Shown here one piece after another: positions 17,314 through 26,546 of a stretch of DNA of 64,000 nucleotides. The DNA is from Rhodoferax sp. (GTDB lineage Bacteria; Pseudomonadota; Gammaproteobacteria; Burkholderiales; Burkholderiaceae_C). The notes under the pieces are model-generated. The model was not told the DNA's origin and made no database searches. It saw only the letters and a program-made list of their open reading frames with translations. Location of the stretch: contig JAUXWC010000077.1 in assembly GCA_030685025.1 (NCBI GenBank), positions 1 to 64,000 of the forward strand. Direction: 5' to 3'. How positions within the stretch are numbered: the stretch's first letter is position 1; each line of letters starts with the position of its first letter. The translations under genes were made by a program, and so were the position numbers.

Positions 17314-18510
17314 ATGGCGCACGCAAGCTTCAATTGGCAAGACCCGTTTTTGCTGGAGCAACAGCTCACCGACGACGAACGCATGATCCGCGACGCCAGT
17401 GCCGCGTATTGCCAGGGCAAGCTGCAGCCACGCGTGATCGAGGCCTTCCGAAACGAGCAGACCGACCCAGCGATCTTCCGCGAAATGGGTGCGCTGGGGC
17501 TATTGGGCCCGACCATTCCCGAGGCTTATGGCGGCCCCGGCCTGAATTACGTGGCTTATGGCCTGATCGCGCGCGAAGTGGAGCGGGTTGACTCCGGCTA
17601 CCGCTCCATGATGAGCGTGCAGTCATCCTTGGTGATGCTGCCGATCTTTGAATTCGGCAACGAGGCGACGCGCCAGAAGTATTTGCCCAAACTCGCCACC
17701 GGTGAGTGGATCGGCTGCTTTGGCCTGACCGAGCCCGACCACGGCTCGGACCCGGCCTCGATGGCCAGTCGCGCCCACAAGGTCGCGGGTGGCTACAAGC
17801 TCACCGGCTCCAAGATGTGGATCTCCAACAGCCCAATTGCTGACGTGTTCGTGGTCTGGGCCAAGGAGGTGCTTGAGGGCGGACAGGTCGGTCCGATTCG
17901 CGGTTTTGTGCTGGACAAGGGCGCCAAGGGCCTGTCGGCGCCCGCCATTCACGGCAAGGTGGGCCTGCGCGCCTCCATCACCGGTGAGATCGTGATGGAC
18001 GGTGTGTTCTGCCCCGAGGAAAACGCTTTCCCCGAAGTGCAGGGTTTGAAGGGCCCCTTCACCTGCCTGAACTCGGCGCGCTACGGCATCGCCTGGGGTG
18101 CCCTGGGCGCCGCCGAAGACTGTTGGCTGCGTGCCCGTCAATATGTGCTGGACCGCAAACAGTTCGGCCGCCCCTTGGCCGCCAACCAGTTGATCCAGAA
18201 GAAGTTGGCCGACATGCAGACCGAGATCGCACTGGGCCTACAGGGCTGTTTGCGTCTGGGCCGCATGAAGGACGAGGGCACCGCGTCGGTGGAGATCACC
18301 TCCATCCTCAAGCGCAATTCCTGCGGCAAGTCGCTCGACATTGCCCGCATGGCGCGCGACATGATGGGTGGCAATGGCATTTCCGACGAGTTCGGCGTGG
18401 CACGCCACCTGGTGAACCTGGAAGTGGTCAACACCTACGAAGGCACACACGACATTCACGCGCTGATTTTGGGGCGGGCACAGACCGGGATTGCCGCCTT
18501 CTCCAACTGA
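17314..18510 (+). CDS. gcdH: Glutaryl-CoA dehydrogenase
   Basis: This 398-residue acyl-CoA dehydrogenase family flavoprotein contains [17 protein letters not shown] (flavin/substrate loop), [57 protein letters not shown] and [14 protein letters not shown], which holds the catalytic Glu. The TEPDHGSDP and [11 protein letters not shown] blocks are characteristic of GcdH rather than other acyl-CoA dehydrogenases. It oxidises and decarboxylates glutaryl-CoA to crotonyl-CoA in lysine, tryptophan and glutarate catabolism. The start chosen is ATG 17314, with an AGGAG ribosome site 7-12 bp upstream. It is followed after 442 bp of repeats by a CoA-transferase gene of the same pathway. Confidence 0.94.
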   Translation: MAHASFNWQDPFLLEQQLTDDERMIRDASAAYCQGKLQPRVIEAFRNEQTDPAIFREMGALGLLGPTIPEAYGGPGLNYVAYGLIAREVERVDSGYRSMMSVQSSLVMLPIFEFGNEATRQKYLPKLATGEWIGCFGLTEPDHGSDPASMASRAHKVAGGYKLTGSKMWISNSPIADVFVVWAKEVLEGGQVGPIRGFVLDKGAKGLSAPAIHGKVGLRASITGEIVMDGVFCPEENAFPEVQGLKGPFTCLNSARYGIAWGALGAAEDCWLRARQYVLDRKQFGRPLAANQLIQKKLADMQTEIALGLQGCLRLGRMKDEGTASVEITSILKRNSCGKSLDIARMARDMMGGNGISDEFGVARHLVNLEVVNTYEGTHDIHALILGRAQTGIAAFSN

Positions 18511-18536
18511 TCTCGGTCCCCGTCATTGCTTACTTC

Positions 18537-18564
18537 CCGTCATTGCGAGCGAAGCGTGGCAATC
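18537..18564 (+). repeat. REP-like palindrome (GTCATTGCGAGCG family)
   Basis: It reads GTCATTGCGAGCGAAGCG followed by TGGCAATC, one base different from the copy at 4830-4857. It is placed about 26 bp after the gcdH stop. Confidence 0.85.
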
Positions 18565-18622
18565 CATGTCGGCGCTCCCTTGCTGTGGTGGGTGGCATCT
18601 CGTTGTTGTGGTGGGCGGCTGC

Positions 18623-18689
18623 ATGGGGCTTGGGGCGGGGCCCTCATGGTGCCAAACGCGCACAAATCGGTCCCCACCCCAAGCCCCAT
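18623..18689 (+). repeat. Conserved-loop hairpin B1
   Basis: The arms 18623-18640 and 18672-18689 pair over 17 of 18 positions (ATGGGGCTTGGGG type). The loop 18642-18670 begins CCTCATGGTG, has CCAAACGCG in the middle and ends CACAAATCGG. The loop ends match hairpins A1/A2; the stem does not. Confidence 0.85.
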
Positions 18690-18791
18690 TCCGCTGCGAG
18701 CGAGTGACGCGCGGTGGTGAGTAAGTCGAAGACATCTGGGTGGGTATTGTCAGTGGGTGTTTCTCGTGGCGTTGCAGGCACTCTAGAGCTC

Positions 18792-18864
18792 GCCATGAGC
18801 ATCTGTCCGGGGGCCGATTTGTGCGCATTTGGCACCATGAGGACCCCGGACGGATACTCATGGC
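18792..18864 (-). repeat. Conserved-loop hairpin B2
   Basis: The arms 18792-18812 and 18844-18864 pair over 19 of 21 positions (GCCATGAG...TCCGGGG type). The loop 18814-18842 is the reverse complement of the B1 loop except for one base (CCAAATGCG in the middle). The stem is unrelated to that of B1. Confidence 0.85.
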
Positions 18865-18952
18865 AGGCGACCACAGCACAGTAAAGCAGCCGCGAATCCT
18901 GTCTTTCATCGCGAGCCTAGACGCGAAGACAAAGAGCACTAAGGTCAAATCC

Positions 18953-20203
18953 ATGCACAACCAGCCCTCAGCCCTCGCCCACCTCAAAGTCCTGGACCTG
19001 TCCAGGGTGCTCGCCGGCCCATGGTGTACCCAGATCCTGGCTGACCTGGGAGCCGACGTGATCAAGGTCGAACGTCCTGGCGTGGGCGACGACACGCGGC
19101 ATTGGGGGCCGCCGTTCCTGAAGGACGCACAGGGCCATGACACCGACCAGGCCAGCTACTTCACCTGCACCAACCGCAACAAGCGCTCCGTCACGCTCGA
19201 CCTGGCCCACCCCGACGGGCAGGCGTTGGTGCGGCAACTGGTGCTGCAAAGCGATGTGCTGGTGGAGAACTTCAAGGTCGGCGGGCTGCAGGCCTACGGG
19301 CTGGACTACGCGAGCCTGCACGCGCTCAACCCGAAGTTGATCTACTGCTCGATCACCGGCTTTGGGCAGGACGGCCCCTATGCGGAGCGCGCCGGCTACG
19401 ACCTGATGATCCAGGCCATGAGCGGCATGATGAGCATCACCGGTCGTGGCGACGATGTTCCCGGCGGCGGCCCGCAGCGGGTCGGGGTGGCATTGACAGA
19501 TTTGTTCACCGGCGTCTACGCCGCCACGGCGATTCTGGCCGCTATCGAGGCGCGCCACCGCACCGGCCTGGGCCAGCATATCGACATGGCCCTGCTCGAT
19601 GTCGGCATGGCCACCTTGGCCAACCAGGCCAGCGGTTACCTCAACACCGGCAAGGTGCCACAGCGCCAGGGCAACAGCCACCCCAGTCTGGCGCCGTACC
19701 AGGACTTCCCGACACTCGATGGGCCGATGTTGCTGGCCATCGGCAACGACGGTCAGTTCGCGCGCTTCTGCGAGGCGGCCGGCCATCCCGAGTGGGCCGT
19801 CGATGAACGCTTTGCCAGCAATACCAGCCGCGTGCGCCATCGCGAAGCGCTGGTCGAGGCCATGAGCGGCGCCACCCGCACGCGCACCACGGCGCAATGG
19901 ATCGCCCTGCTGCAAGACAAGGCGGTGCCCTGCGGGCCGATCAACGACCTGGCGCAAGCCTTTGACGACGAACAGGTCAAGGCGCGTGGCCTGGCCATCA
20001 CGCAGCCACGGGCGGCGCAGCAGGTGGCGCAAGACGGCATTGCAGCCATAGCTGGCGTGGCCAGTCCGCTGCGGCTGGCCGACACCCCGCCAACATTGCG
20101 CCATGCGCCGCCCGCCCTGGGGCAGCATACGGACGAAGTGCTGGCGGAGTTGGGGCTCGATGCAGCGCACATCCTGGCGCTCAGACTAAGCGGCGTCGTG
20201 TAG
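18953..20203 (+). CDS. CaiB/BaiF family CoA-transferase, probable glutarate CoA-transferase (gcdG-like)
   Basis: This 416-residue class III CoA-transferase contains HLKVLDLSRVLAGPWCTQIL, ADLGADVIKVERPGVGDDTR, YFTCTNRNKRSVTLDL, LVENFKVGGLQAYGLDY, CSITGFGQDGPYAERAGYDL and VALTDLFTGVYAATAILAAI, which holds the catalytic Asp. By neighbourhood with gcdH and the LysR gene it most likely activates glutarate to glutaryl-CoA using succinyl-CoA. The ATG 18953 is chosen because the family starts within a few residues of HLKVLDLSRVLAGP. The substrate is inferred, not shown. Confidence 0.88.
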   Translation: MHNQPSALAHLKVLDLSRVLAGPWCTQILADLGADVIKVERPGVGDDTRHWGPPFLKDAQGHDTDQASYFTCTNRNKRSVTLDLAHPDGQALVRQLVLQSDVLVENFKVGGLQAYGLDYASLHALNPKLIYCSITGFGQDGPYAERAGYDLMIQAMSGMMSITGRGDDVPGGGPQRVGVALTDLFTGVYAATAILAAIEARHRTGLGQHIDMALLDVGMATLANQASGYLNTGKVPQRQGNSHPSLAPYQDFPTLDGPMLLAIGNDGQFARFCEAAGHPEWAVDERFASNTSRVRHREALVEAMSGATRTRTTAQWIALLQDKAVPCGPINDLAQAFDDEQVKARGLAITQPRAAQQVAQDGIAAIAGVASPLRLADTPPTLRHAPPALGQHTDEVLAELGLDAAHILALRLSGVV

Positions 20204-20323
20204 GCCTTGGCAATGCGATGGCCGGTGCCCCTCGCGCAGGACGGCGCGGCGCGGGTTCGCTTGAGATGTTCTCTATGCTTGGCCAGGCCGCCCTGCTAGA
20301 CTGAGCCGAATTCGTCGGCCGCC

Positions 20324-22813
20324 ATGGACCCGCCAGACCATTCCAACCTGTTTTTCGAGCTGTTGCCCATCGGCGCCTACCGATCCAGCGAGGCGGGCCA
20401 ACTCTTGCGCGCCAATGACGCCTTGGTGCGCATGCTGGGTTTCGAGAGCGAGGCCAGCATGATCGCCGCGATGACCAATTTGGCCACCGAGCTGTATGTG
20501 GAGCCGCAACGCCGCCAACAATTCAAGGAGCAGATGGCCCGCGAGGGCAAGGTGGTCAACTTCGTCTCCGAGCTGTATCGCCACCAGACCCGCGAGCGCA
20601 TCTGGGTTCGTGACAACTCCCATGCCGTCCATGACGAGCATGGTGCGTTGCTGTACTTCGAGGGAACCATCGAAGATATTACCGCCAGCCGAGCCGCTGA
20701 CAAGGCACTGCGGGACAGCGAAGCGCAGTTGCGCATGGTCACCGCCCAAGTGCCGGGCATGGTGTTCCTGATGCAGCTCAATCTGGATGGAACACGGCAA
20801 TACACCTATGTCAGCGACGGCGTGCGTGCGCTGTTTGGGGTGACGCCCGCACAAGTCCTGGCCGACAGTGGCTTGCTGCGCAGCTTTCGCCACCCACAGG
20901 ACAGCGCCTTGGTCGAAGAGCAGATGCGCGAGGCGCCCGCCCTGCCCGAATCGGTGGCCACCCAGTTCCGCATTGTGCTGCGTGACGGCACCGTCAAGTG
21001 GCTGGAAGTGACCGCCTCCACGGTGTCACATGACGCGCAGGGTTGTCTGCGCTGCGGCTTGATGATCGACATCACCGAACGCAAAAGGACCGAAGCGCTG
21101 GTGCGCGAAACCGAGGAGCGGTGGAAGCTGGCGCTGGAAGGCGCAGGCGATGGTGTCTGGGACTGGTATGTGCAGACCGGCGTCGAGTTCTTCTCCAAGC
21201 GCTGCAAGGAGATGTATGGCTATGCCGAAGACGACATGCCCGACCAAGCCGACGTATTCGACGCATTGACCCATCCTGACGATGCGCAGCAGATGGCGCG
21301 CGACCGCCAGGCCCACTTCGATGGCCTGACCCCGACCTACGTCAACGAACACCGCATCCGGTGCAAGGACGGCCATTGGAAGTGGGTGTTGACACGCGGC
21401 ATGGTCGTGAGCCGCGATGCGCAGGGCCAGCCCTTGCGCATGATTGGCACCCACACCGACATCACCGAACGCAAGAAGTCCGAGGCGATGATCTGGCAGC
21501 AAGCCAATTTCGACACCCTCACCGGCTTGCCAAACCGACGTATGTTGCGCGAACGGTTGGAGCAGGAACTGCGTAAATGCAAACGCGAGGGCACGCAACT
21601 GGCGGTGCTGTTCGTGGATCTCGATCACTTCAAGGAAGTCAACGATTCACTTGGGCACGACAACGGTGACTTGCTGCTGATTGAGGCCGCGACGCGCATC
21701 CGGGGTTGCCTGCGCGAGTCGGACACCGTGGCGCGCATGGGGGGCGACGAGTTCACGGTGCTGCTGCCCGATCTCGCTGACAGCGCCGGTCTGGAGTACG
21801 TCGCCCAGAAACTCCTGACGACCTTGTCTGGCGCTTTCCAATTGGGTGATGAGCAGGTGTTTGTGTCGGCCAGCATTGGCATTTCACACTGCCCGCAGGA
21901 TGGCACCCAGGTCGAGCAATTGTTCAAGAACGCCGATCAGGCCCTGTATGTGGCCAAGGGGGCGGGGCGCAATCGCTACAGCTATTTCAAACCCGCCATG
22001 CAAGAGGCGGCCCAAGTGCGCGCGCGCCTGGCGGCCGATCTGCGCCTGGGCCTGCAGGCTGGGCAGTTCGAAGTGCACTACCAGCCGATCGTGTCGTTGT
22101 GCACCGGTGCCGTGTACAAAGCCGAGGCGCTGTTGCGCTGGCGCCATCCGGCGCGCGGCATGGTGAGTCCGGCCGTCTTCATTCCGATCGCCGAGGGCAG
22201 TGGCTCGATACTGGAGATTGGCGAGTGGGTGTATCGACAGGCGGCTGCGCAGGTGCGGCGCTGGCGTGCCGAGCTGGCGCCGAACTTCCAGATCAGCGTG
22301 AACAAGTCACCGGTGCAGTTTCAGCAGCCGGCAAAGGTGCACACATCATGGATCGAGCATCTGTCTGATTTGGGCCTGCCGGGACAGAGCATCGTGATCG
22401 AGATCACCGAAGGCCTGTTGCTGGAGACCGACGAGCGCGTGACCAACCAGTTGCTTGATTTTCACGATGCCGGCATCCAGGTTGCCCTGGACGATTTTGG
22501 CACCGGCTATTCGTCCTTGTCCTATCTGCAGCGCTTCGATATCGATTTCCTGAAGATCGACCAGAGTTTTGTGCGCCACCTGATCCCGGACTCCACGGAC
22601 TTGGCACTGTGCAAGGCCATCATCGTGATGGCGCACGAACTGGGCATGCAGGTGATCGCCGAAGGCGTCGAGACCGAAGTCCAGCGCGATTTGCTGACCG
22701 CGGCGGGCTGCGACTTTGGGCAGGGCTACCTGTTTGCACGGCCCATGCCAGCATCCGAACTGGAGGCCTGGGTGCGGGCCCGGCCGGCGCCTGCTAGTGG
22801 CGCGCTGCCTTGA
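20324..22813 (+). CDS. PAS-PAS-PAS-GGDEF-EAL cyclic-di-GMP signalling protein
   Basis: This 829-residue soluble protein has three PAS/PAC modules (about residues 5-125, 135-255 and 260-390). A GGDEF domain follows (DTLTGLPNRRML near 400, intact RMGGDEF near 475, with an RESD inhibitory I-site five residues upstream). An EAL domain comes last (YKAEALLRW near 600, ISVNKSP, IVIEITE, ALDDFGTGYSSL, LKIDQSF, VIAEGVET). All catalytic motifs look intact, so it could both make and degrade cyclic-di-GMP. No transmembrane segments are seen, so it senses a cytoplasmic cue through PAS. Its 3' end overlaps the convergent membrane-protein gene by 20 bp. Confidence 0.92.
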   Translation: MDPPDHSNLFFELLPIGAYRSSEAGQLLRANDALVRMLGFESEASMIAAMTNLATELYVEPQRRQQFKEQMAREGKVVNFVSELYRHQTRERIWVRDNSHAVHDEHGALLYFEGTIEDITASRAADKALRDSEAQLRMVTAQVPGMVFLMQLNLDGTRQYTYVSDGVRALFGVTPAQVLADSGLLRSFRHPQDSALVEEQMREAPALPESVATQFRIVLRDGTVKWLEVTASTVSHDAQGCLRCGLMIDITERKRTEALVRETEERWKLALEGAGDGVWDWYVQTGVEFFSKRCKEMYGYAEDDMPDQADVFDALTHPDDAQQMARDRQAHFDGLTPTYVNEHRIRCKDGHWKWVLTRGMVVSRDAQGQPLRMIGTHTDITERKKSEAMIWQQANFDTLTGLPNRRMLRERLEQELRKCKREGTQLAVLFVDLDHFKEVNDSLGHDNGDLLLIEAATRIRGCLRESDTVARMGGDEFTVLLPDLADSAGLEYVAQKLLTTLSGAFQLGDEQVFVSASIGISHCPQDGTQVEQLFKNADQALYVAKGAGRNRYSYFKPAMQEAAQVRARLAADLRLGLQAGQFEVHYQPIVSLCTGAVYKAEALLRWRHPARGMVSPAVFIPIAEGSGSILEIGEWVYRQAAAQVRRWRAELAPNFQISVNKSPVQFQQPAKVHTSWIEHLSDLGLPGQSIVIEITEGLLLETDERVTNQLLDFHDAGIQVALDDFGTGYSSLSYLQRFDIDFLKIDQSFVRHLIPDSTDLALCKAIIVMAHELGMQVIAEGVETEVQRDLLTAAGCDFGQGYLFARPMPASELEAWVRARPAPASGALP

Positions 22814-24101
22814 CCGGGCTGGCGGCAATCACCGCCAGGTGCCTGCGATAGACGCCCATCGCCCGCAGCAGGTTTCGCAGCAGCCAGGCATGGGCGGCGA
22901 TCAGCGCCACGGCGGCGGGGTAGACCAGCCAGCTCGGCCAGATCACCGCCAGCAGCAGCATCAGCAATGCAAGCAAGTGCAGCCACAGTTGCTGGCGCAT
23001 GTCGGACTCCGCCAACACCTGTTTCATGTTCGGGGCGCTGACCTTGCCGCGACCCAGGTTGCGCAGATGCAGCCAGACCAGAAACGGCACGATCTTGTAA
23101 AGCATGCCCACCATCACCGAGACGAAGCCGCCAAACAGCACCAGCACGCCCCACAGCAGCGGCCAAGCCGGCCATTGCTCCAGCGGCGTGATCGACCAAG
23201 CCGCCAACCACAGCGCGCTGGCCAGCAGGGCGCACAGCGTGGCCAGTCGCCAGCACAGTTGCGTCGGGTCGAGCCGGGCGCGTTTGCTGCGCCGGGCCAC
23301 GGCCAGCGTGATCCCTGCCAGACTGGCACCGGCCACGGTGGCGACAGCGGCCAGTAGGCTGGAGGCGGGGCTCCATTCAGCCAGTTCGGCGCCGGTCCAC
23401 AGCGCCATGATGCCGATGGCGAGCGGCGCAAAGTGGCGCATGAACCAGTGCGGGTAGGGGGGCGTGAGCTGGAACATTGGCACCACCACATAAGCCACCG
23501 CGGCGACCAGCACGCCGCCCCAGCCGAGCAGCCCCCAGCCGAGGTGAATCGCGGTCAGCGACAGCAGGGGCAGGTTGAGCGACCCGGCCAGTGCAACCGC
23601 CATTACCAGGCCCAGCGCCAGGGTGGCGCCCAGGCCCAGCAGTGCCAGTTTCAGCCCAGCCACGGTGGCGTGCTCGGACGCGACACCGATCAGCGCGCGC
23701 CCAGCGCTGGCAATGAAGACCAGCGTACCGGTGCCCAGCAGCAGCGCGGCGGCCCCGAACAACCAGGGCCGGTAGCTTAGAAACGCCGCCGCCAGCGCCA
23801 GCGTACCCAGCGCCAGGGTGGCGTGCACCACGGCGGCGACCCGCAGCGGTTGCGCCATATTGGCGCCGGCCACCACGGGCAACAGTTGCTGCATGGCTCC
23901 CAGCATCACCTGCAGCATGAAGCCCACCGTGATCAGGTGCGTCAGCGCCAGCGCGCCAGGGGTCCAGCGCGAGGCCAGCAGCTCGGGCCCGCTCCAGAGC
24001 ATCAGCGCGCCGGCCAGGATGCCAAACAAAGGCGCGGTCAGGAAGAAGCGCAAAGGCGCGCTGATCGGTGGCGACTGTTCGAAGGAGAGGAGCGCCTGCA
24101 T
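22794..24101 (-). CDS. Polytopic membrane protein resembling NnrS/haem-copper oxidase subunit I-like proteins
   Basis: This 435-residue protein has about twelve hydrophobic helices and no large soluble domain. Scattered His in helices (LTHLITVGFMLQVMLGAMQQ, LTAIHLGWGLLGWGGVLVAA, MLYKIVPFLVWLHL) recall the haem-binding helices of NnrS and cbb3/NO-reductase-like proteins, but I cannot assign a named family with certainty. It is translationally coupled (ATGA) to the DUF2249 gene and follows a hemerythrin gene. In proteobacteria this set often accompanies nitric-oxide or oxygen handling. The function is inferred only from this context. Confidence 0.7.
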   Translation of the reverse strand: MQALLSFEQSPPISAPLRFFLTAPLFGILAGALMLWSGPELLASRWTPGALALTHLITVGFMLQVMLGAMQQLLPVVAGANMAQPLRVAAVVHATLALGTLALAAAFLSYRPWLFGAAALLLGTGTLVFIASAGRALIGVASEHATVAGLKLALLGLGATLALGLVMAVALAGSLNLPLLSLTAIHLGWGLLGWGGVLVAAVAYVVVPMFQLTPPYPHWFMRHFAPLAIGIMALWTGAELAEWSPASSLLAAVATVAGASLAGITLAVARRSKRARLDPTQLCWRLATLCALLASALWLAAWSITPLEQWPAWPLLWGVLVLFGGFVSVMVGMLYKIVPFLVWLHLRNLGRGKVSAPNMKQVLAESDMRQQLWLHLLALLMLLLAVIWPSWLVYPAAVALIAAHAWLLRNLLRAMGVYRRHLAVIAASPVKAARH

Positions 24102-24337
24102 CAGCCGCCCGGGAGCCAGATCAGCACTTCATACGCGCCGTCCGCGCCACGCCTGGTCTGCCAGGTGTGCCCACTGGATTGCAGCGCCTGGTACAGCGGC
24201 AGCGGCTCGCGGTCCAGCCGCAGCAGCAGCGTGTCGTGGGCACCCAGGCTGTCGAGAGCGTCCAGCGCCAGCACCAAGGGCTCGGGCGGCTCCAAGCCGC
24301 GGGCATCAATGACCTGGCTGGCAGGAGGCTGGGCCAT
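24101..24337 (-). CDS. DUF2249 domain protein
   Basis: This 78-residue protein has the DUF2249 pattern: an initial IDARGLEPPEPLVLALDALD, a central LLLRLDREPLPLYQALQSSG and a C-terminal YEVLIW strand. DUF2249 is a TusA-like small fold commonly found with hemerythrins and nitrogen-oxide or respiratory genes; its biochemical role is unsettled. The stop overlaps the ATG of the membrane-protein gene (ATGA) and it starts 13 bp after the hemerythrin stop, so the three form an operon. The length is typical of single-domain members. Confidence 0.82.
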   Translation of the reverse strand: MAQPPASQVIDARGLEPPEPLVLALDALDSLGAHDTLLLRLDREPLPLYQALQSSGHTWQTRRGADGAYEVLIWLPGG

Positions 24338-24350
24338 GCTGGTTACCGGT

Positions 24351-24794
24351 CTAGGCGCCGATCTTGTCCTGCATGCGCGCCATCAGGGCGTGGGCCTGGC
24401 CGACCAGGTGCTGGTCGCACATCGGATAGAGCATGTTCTCTTCCTTCATGTTGTGCTGCTGCATCATGATCAGCAGTGTTTCGGCTTCGCCCGAATAAGC
24501 GTCGGCGTCCCGGGCGGCCAGCGCGTCGCCGGCGGCAACCAGCAGTTCGCGCATCTGTTCGTGTTCGCCGCGCATCACTGCCGTCGGCCCCTGGGTCATA
24601 CCGGTCTGCTCTTCAAACGCCGGGAACAGCAGTGTCTCCTCGGCCTCGAAGTGCTGCAGCATGGCGTGCTGGAAACTCGCCAGCGCGGCGCCAGCACGCT
24701 CCCACGCCTTGGCGTGGATGGCCTGTTCGACCGCAACAAAGATGTCGTCGCAGCGGCGGTGGTCGCCGGCCATGAATTGTTGGATGGTGTGCAT
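24351..24794 (-). CDS. Hemerythrin HHE-domain protein
   Basis: This 147-residue four-helix protein has the di-iron ligand pattern: GDHRRCDDIF near residue 11, HAMLQHFEAEETLLFP near residue 43, GEHEQMREL near residue 78 and HNMKEENMLYPMCDQH near residue 114. Such proteins bind O2 or NO, or deliver iron in repair of Fe-S proteins. The start chosen is ATG 24794; the longer frame upstream is GC-rich non-coding. It is the first gene of the hemerythrin/DUF2249/membrane-protein operon. I looked for an FNR/DNR-type box upstream and found no convincing one. Confidence 0.87.
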   Translation of the reverse strand: MHTIQQFMAGDHRRCDDIFVAVEQAIHAKAWERAGAALASFQHAMLQHFEAEETLLFPAFEEQTGMTQGPTAVMRGEHEQMRELLVAAGDALAARDADAYSGEAETLLIMMQQHNMKEENMLYPMCDQHLVGQAHALMARMQDKIGA

Positions 24795-25012
24795 GGAGTG
24801 AAGCTCGGAAAAAGGGTGGTGCGCCCGTGGCGGCTTGGCCAGGCGCTGACTGAGCGCAATTATTGTCCAAGGGGGAGGTCCGAAACCTTGATCCGGCGCA
24901 AGACTGCTGTTGCTCGCCAGTAACGCGGTGGGCTCGCGTAAGCCCAATTAGCTGCTATGGTTCTGCCTGTTCAGAACCAACCAGTCCTTGCGCAAGTGAC
25001 TTTTCGTCCGTT

Positions 25013-26506
25013 ATGAAAACCCCGGCAATTGATGCCCTGACCCGCCGCCTGGCCAGCCAGGTCGTGTACCAGATATTCCCCGAACGCTTCGCCATTGGCG
25101 GGGGCCTGAGCAGCGCCGCTAAGCTGGCCGACCCGGCCTACGATCTGCCGGGGGCGGTCAAGCGGGACTGGGACGACACCACGCTCAACCAGTCATGGGG
25201 GCAGCAGTTCTTCGGCGGTGACCTCGATGGCATCACCTCCAAGCTCGACTACCTGGGTGATCTGGGTGTTACCGGCGTGTACCTGACCCCGATTTTTCCG
25301 GCACCCAGCAACCACAAGTACGACGCCACCGACTTCTTCAGTGTCGACGCCATGTTTGGCGGCGAGGCGGCCCTGCAACGCCTGATCCATGCGCTGCATG
25401 CGCGCGGCATGAGCCTGACGCTGGACGCGGTGCTCAATCACGTGTCGGACCAGCACCCCTGGTTCCTGGCGGCCAAGGCGGGTGACCCCGCCAAACGCGA
25501 CTGGTTCACCTTCCGCGACGATGGCAGTTATTTGTGCTGGCAGGACTTTGGCCTGATGCCGGAGTTGAATCTGTCCAATCCGGCGGTGCGCGATGTGCTG
25601 TACCGCCAACCCGCCAGCCTGGTGCAGCACTGGCTGGCGCGCGGCGTGGACAACTGGCGCTTCGATGTGGCGCAAGATGTCGGCATTGCGGTCGCGCAGG
25701 AACTGAGTTCGATCGTCGGCGCACGTTTCCCGCAGGCGGGCCTGCTGGGAGAACTCAATGGTTTCTCGGGCAGTTGGTTCGAAGCCGGAGGCGGCTTCCA
25801 GGGCATGATGAACTACTGGTACCGCACTGCCACGCTGGCCTGGCTGACGGGTGAGATTAATGCCGTGCAAATGAACCACGCGATCAAAGACGCCCGCATG
25901 GGTTATGGTCTCAAGGGCCTGCTGTGCTCGTGGAACATGCTGTCGAGCCATGACACCCCGCGTTTGATCAGCAGCCTGGGGGACGCCGAGAAGGCACGCC
26001 TGGCCCTGTTGATGCAGTTCACCTTGCCGGGCGTGCCGCTGATCTATTACGGCGAGGAGATCGGCATGGAAGGCGGTGCCGACCCGGATTGCCGGCGCAC
26101 CATGCGTTGGGACCCGGCGCAATGGAACCACGCCCAGTGCGATTGGGTCAAGCGCCTGATCAGCATCCGCCAGACCAACCCGGCTCTGCAATACGGCGAA
26201 GTCACCGTGCTGGGCGACCGCCTGGACGGCAATGCCCTGGTGTTTCTACGCCATACCGACGTGCCGGGCGAGGAGGCGCTGGTGATCGTGAACAACGCCG
26301 ACCAGCCGCTACAAGTGCGCCTGATGCTGCCCTACTCGCACTGGTACGACGGTGTGCCGCTACGTGACGCCTTGGGCGCCGCGCCCGACACCAAGGTGCA
26401 GGCCGCCAGCGTCAAGCTCGGCGTCGCGCCGCGCAGCGGTGCCATCTACCAGGCGGCCGATCCGCATACTCACTACACCTATTTCAAGCCGCGCAACCGG
26501 GGTTGA
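25013..26506 (+). CDS. GH13 alpha-amylase family glycosidase (neopullulanase/maltodextrin glucosidase-like)
   Basis: This 497-residue GH13 enzyme has the conserved regions in order: VYLTPIFPAPSNHKYDATDF, LDAVLNH (region I), NWRFDVAQD (region II, nucleophile Asp), LLGELNG (acid/base Glu) and LSSHDTPR (region IV), followed by GVPLIYYGEEIGMEGGADPD. It begins directly in the barrel (QVVYQIFPERF), lacks an N-terminal carbohydrate-binding domain and has no signal peptide, suggesting intracellular maltodextrin cleavage. The start ATG 25013 precedes the family N-terminus by few residues. It is not near other glycogen genes in this window. The exact substrate is uncertain. Confidence 0.9.
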   Translation: MKTPAIDALTRRLASQVVYQIFPERFAIGGGLSSAAKLADPAYDLPGAVKRDWDDTTLNQSWGQQFFGGDLDGITSKLDYLGDLGVTGVYLTPIFPAPSNHKYDATDFFSVDAMFGGEAALQRLIHALHARGMSLTLDAVLNHVSDQHPWFLAAKAGDPAKRDWFTFRDDGSYLCWQDFGLMPELNLSNPAVRDVLYRQPASLVQHWLARGVDNWRFDVAQDVGIAVAQELSSIVGARFPQAGLLGELNGFSGSWFEAGGGFQGMMNYWYRTATLAWLTGEINAVQMNHAIKDARMGYGLKGLLCSWNMLSSHDTPRLISSLGDAEKARLALLMQFTLPGVPLIYYGEEIGMEGGADPDCRRTMRWDPAQWNHAQCDWVKRLISIRQTNPALQYGEVTVLGDRLDGNALVFLRHTDVPGEEALVIVNNADQPLQVRLMLPYSHWYDGVPLRDALGAAPDTKVQAASVKLGVAPRSGAIYQAADPHTHYTYFKPRNRG

Positions 26507-26510
26507 GCGG

Positions 26511-26530
26511 GGCGCGCGGTCGGTCGCGCC
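26511..26530. terminator. Small GC hairpin between convergent genes
   Basis: GGCGCG (26511-26516) pairs with CGCGCC (26525-26530) in the 40-bp gap between the GH13 and hutH stops. There is no T-run, so it is at best a weak bidirectional terminator. Confidence 0.3.
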
Positions 26531-26546
26531 ACGCGTGTATCGAGCG

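Larger units (their letters stand above)
18511..18952. repeat. Composite intergenic repeat locus B (REP plus two convergent hairpins)
   Basis: These 442 bp hold no gene. In transcription order they contain a REP unit (18537-18564, about 26 bp after the gcdH stop), hairpin B1 (18623-18689), hairpin B2 (18792-18864, inverted) and then the CoA-transferase start. This is the same order and orientation as locus A (4552-4885), although the stems and spacers differ. A long open frame continuing upstream from the transferase is an artefact of the repeats. Confidence 0.75.

Noticed and set aside
18740..18952. N-terminal extension of the CoA-transferase by 71 codons
   Set aside because: It translates hairpin B2 and has no resemblance to the family, which begins just before HLKVLDLSRVLAGP.
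24795..25012. FNR/DNR or NnrR box upstream of the hemerythrin gene
   Set aside because: Only a half-site-like TTGCG is present; no convincing TTGAT-N4-ATCAA palindrome was found.
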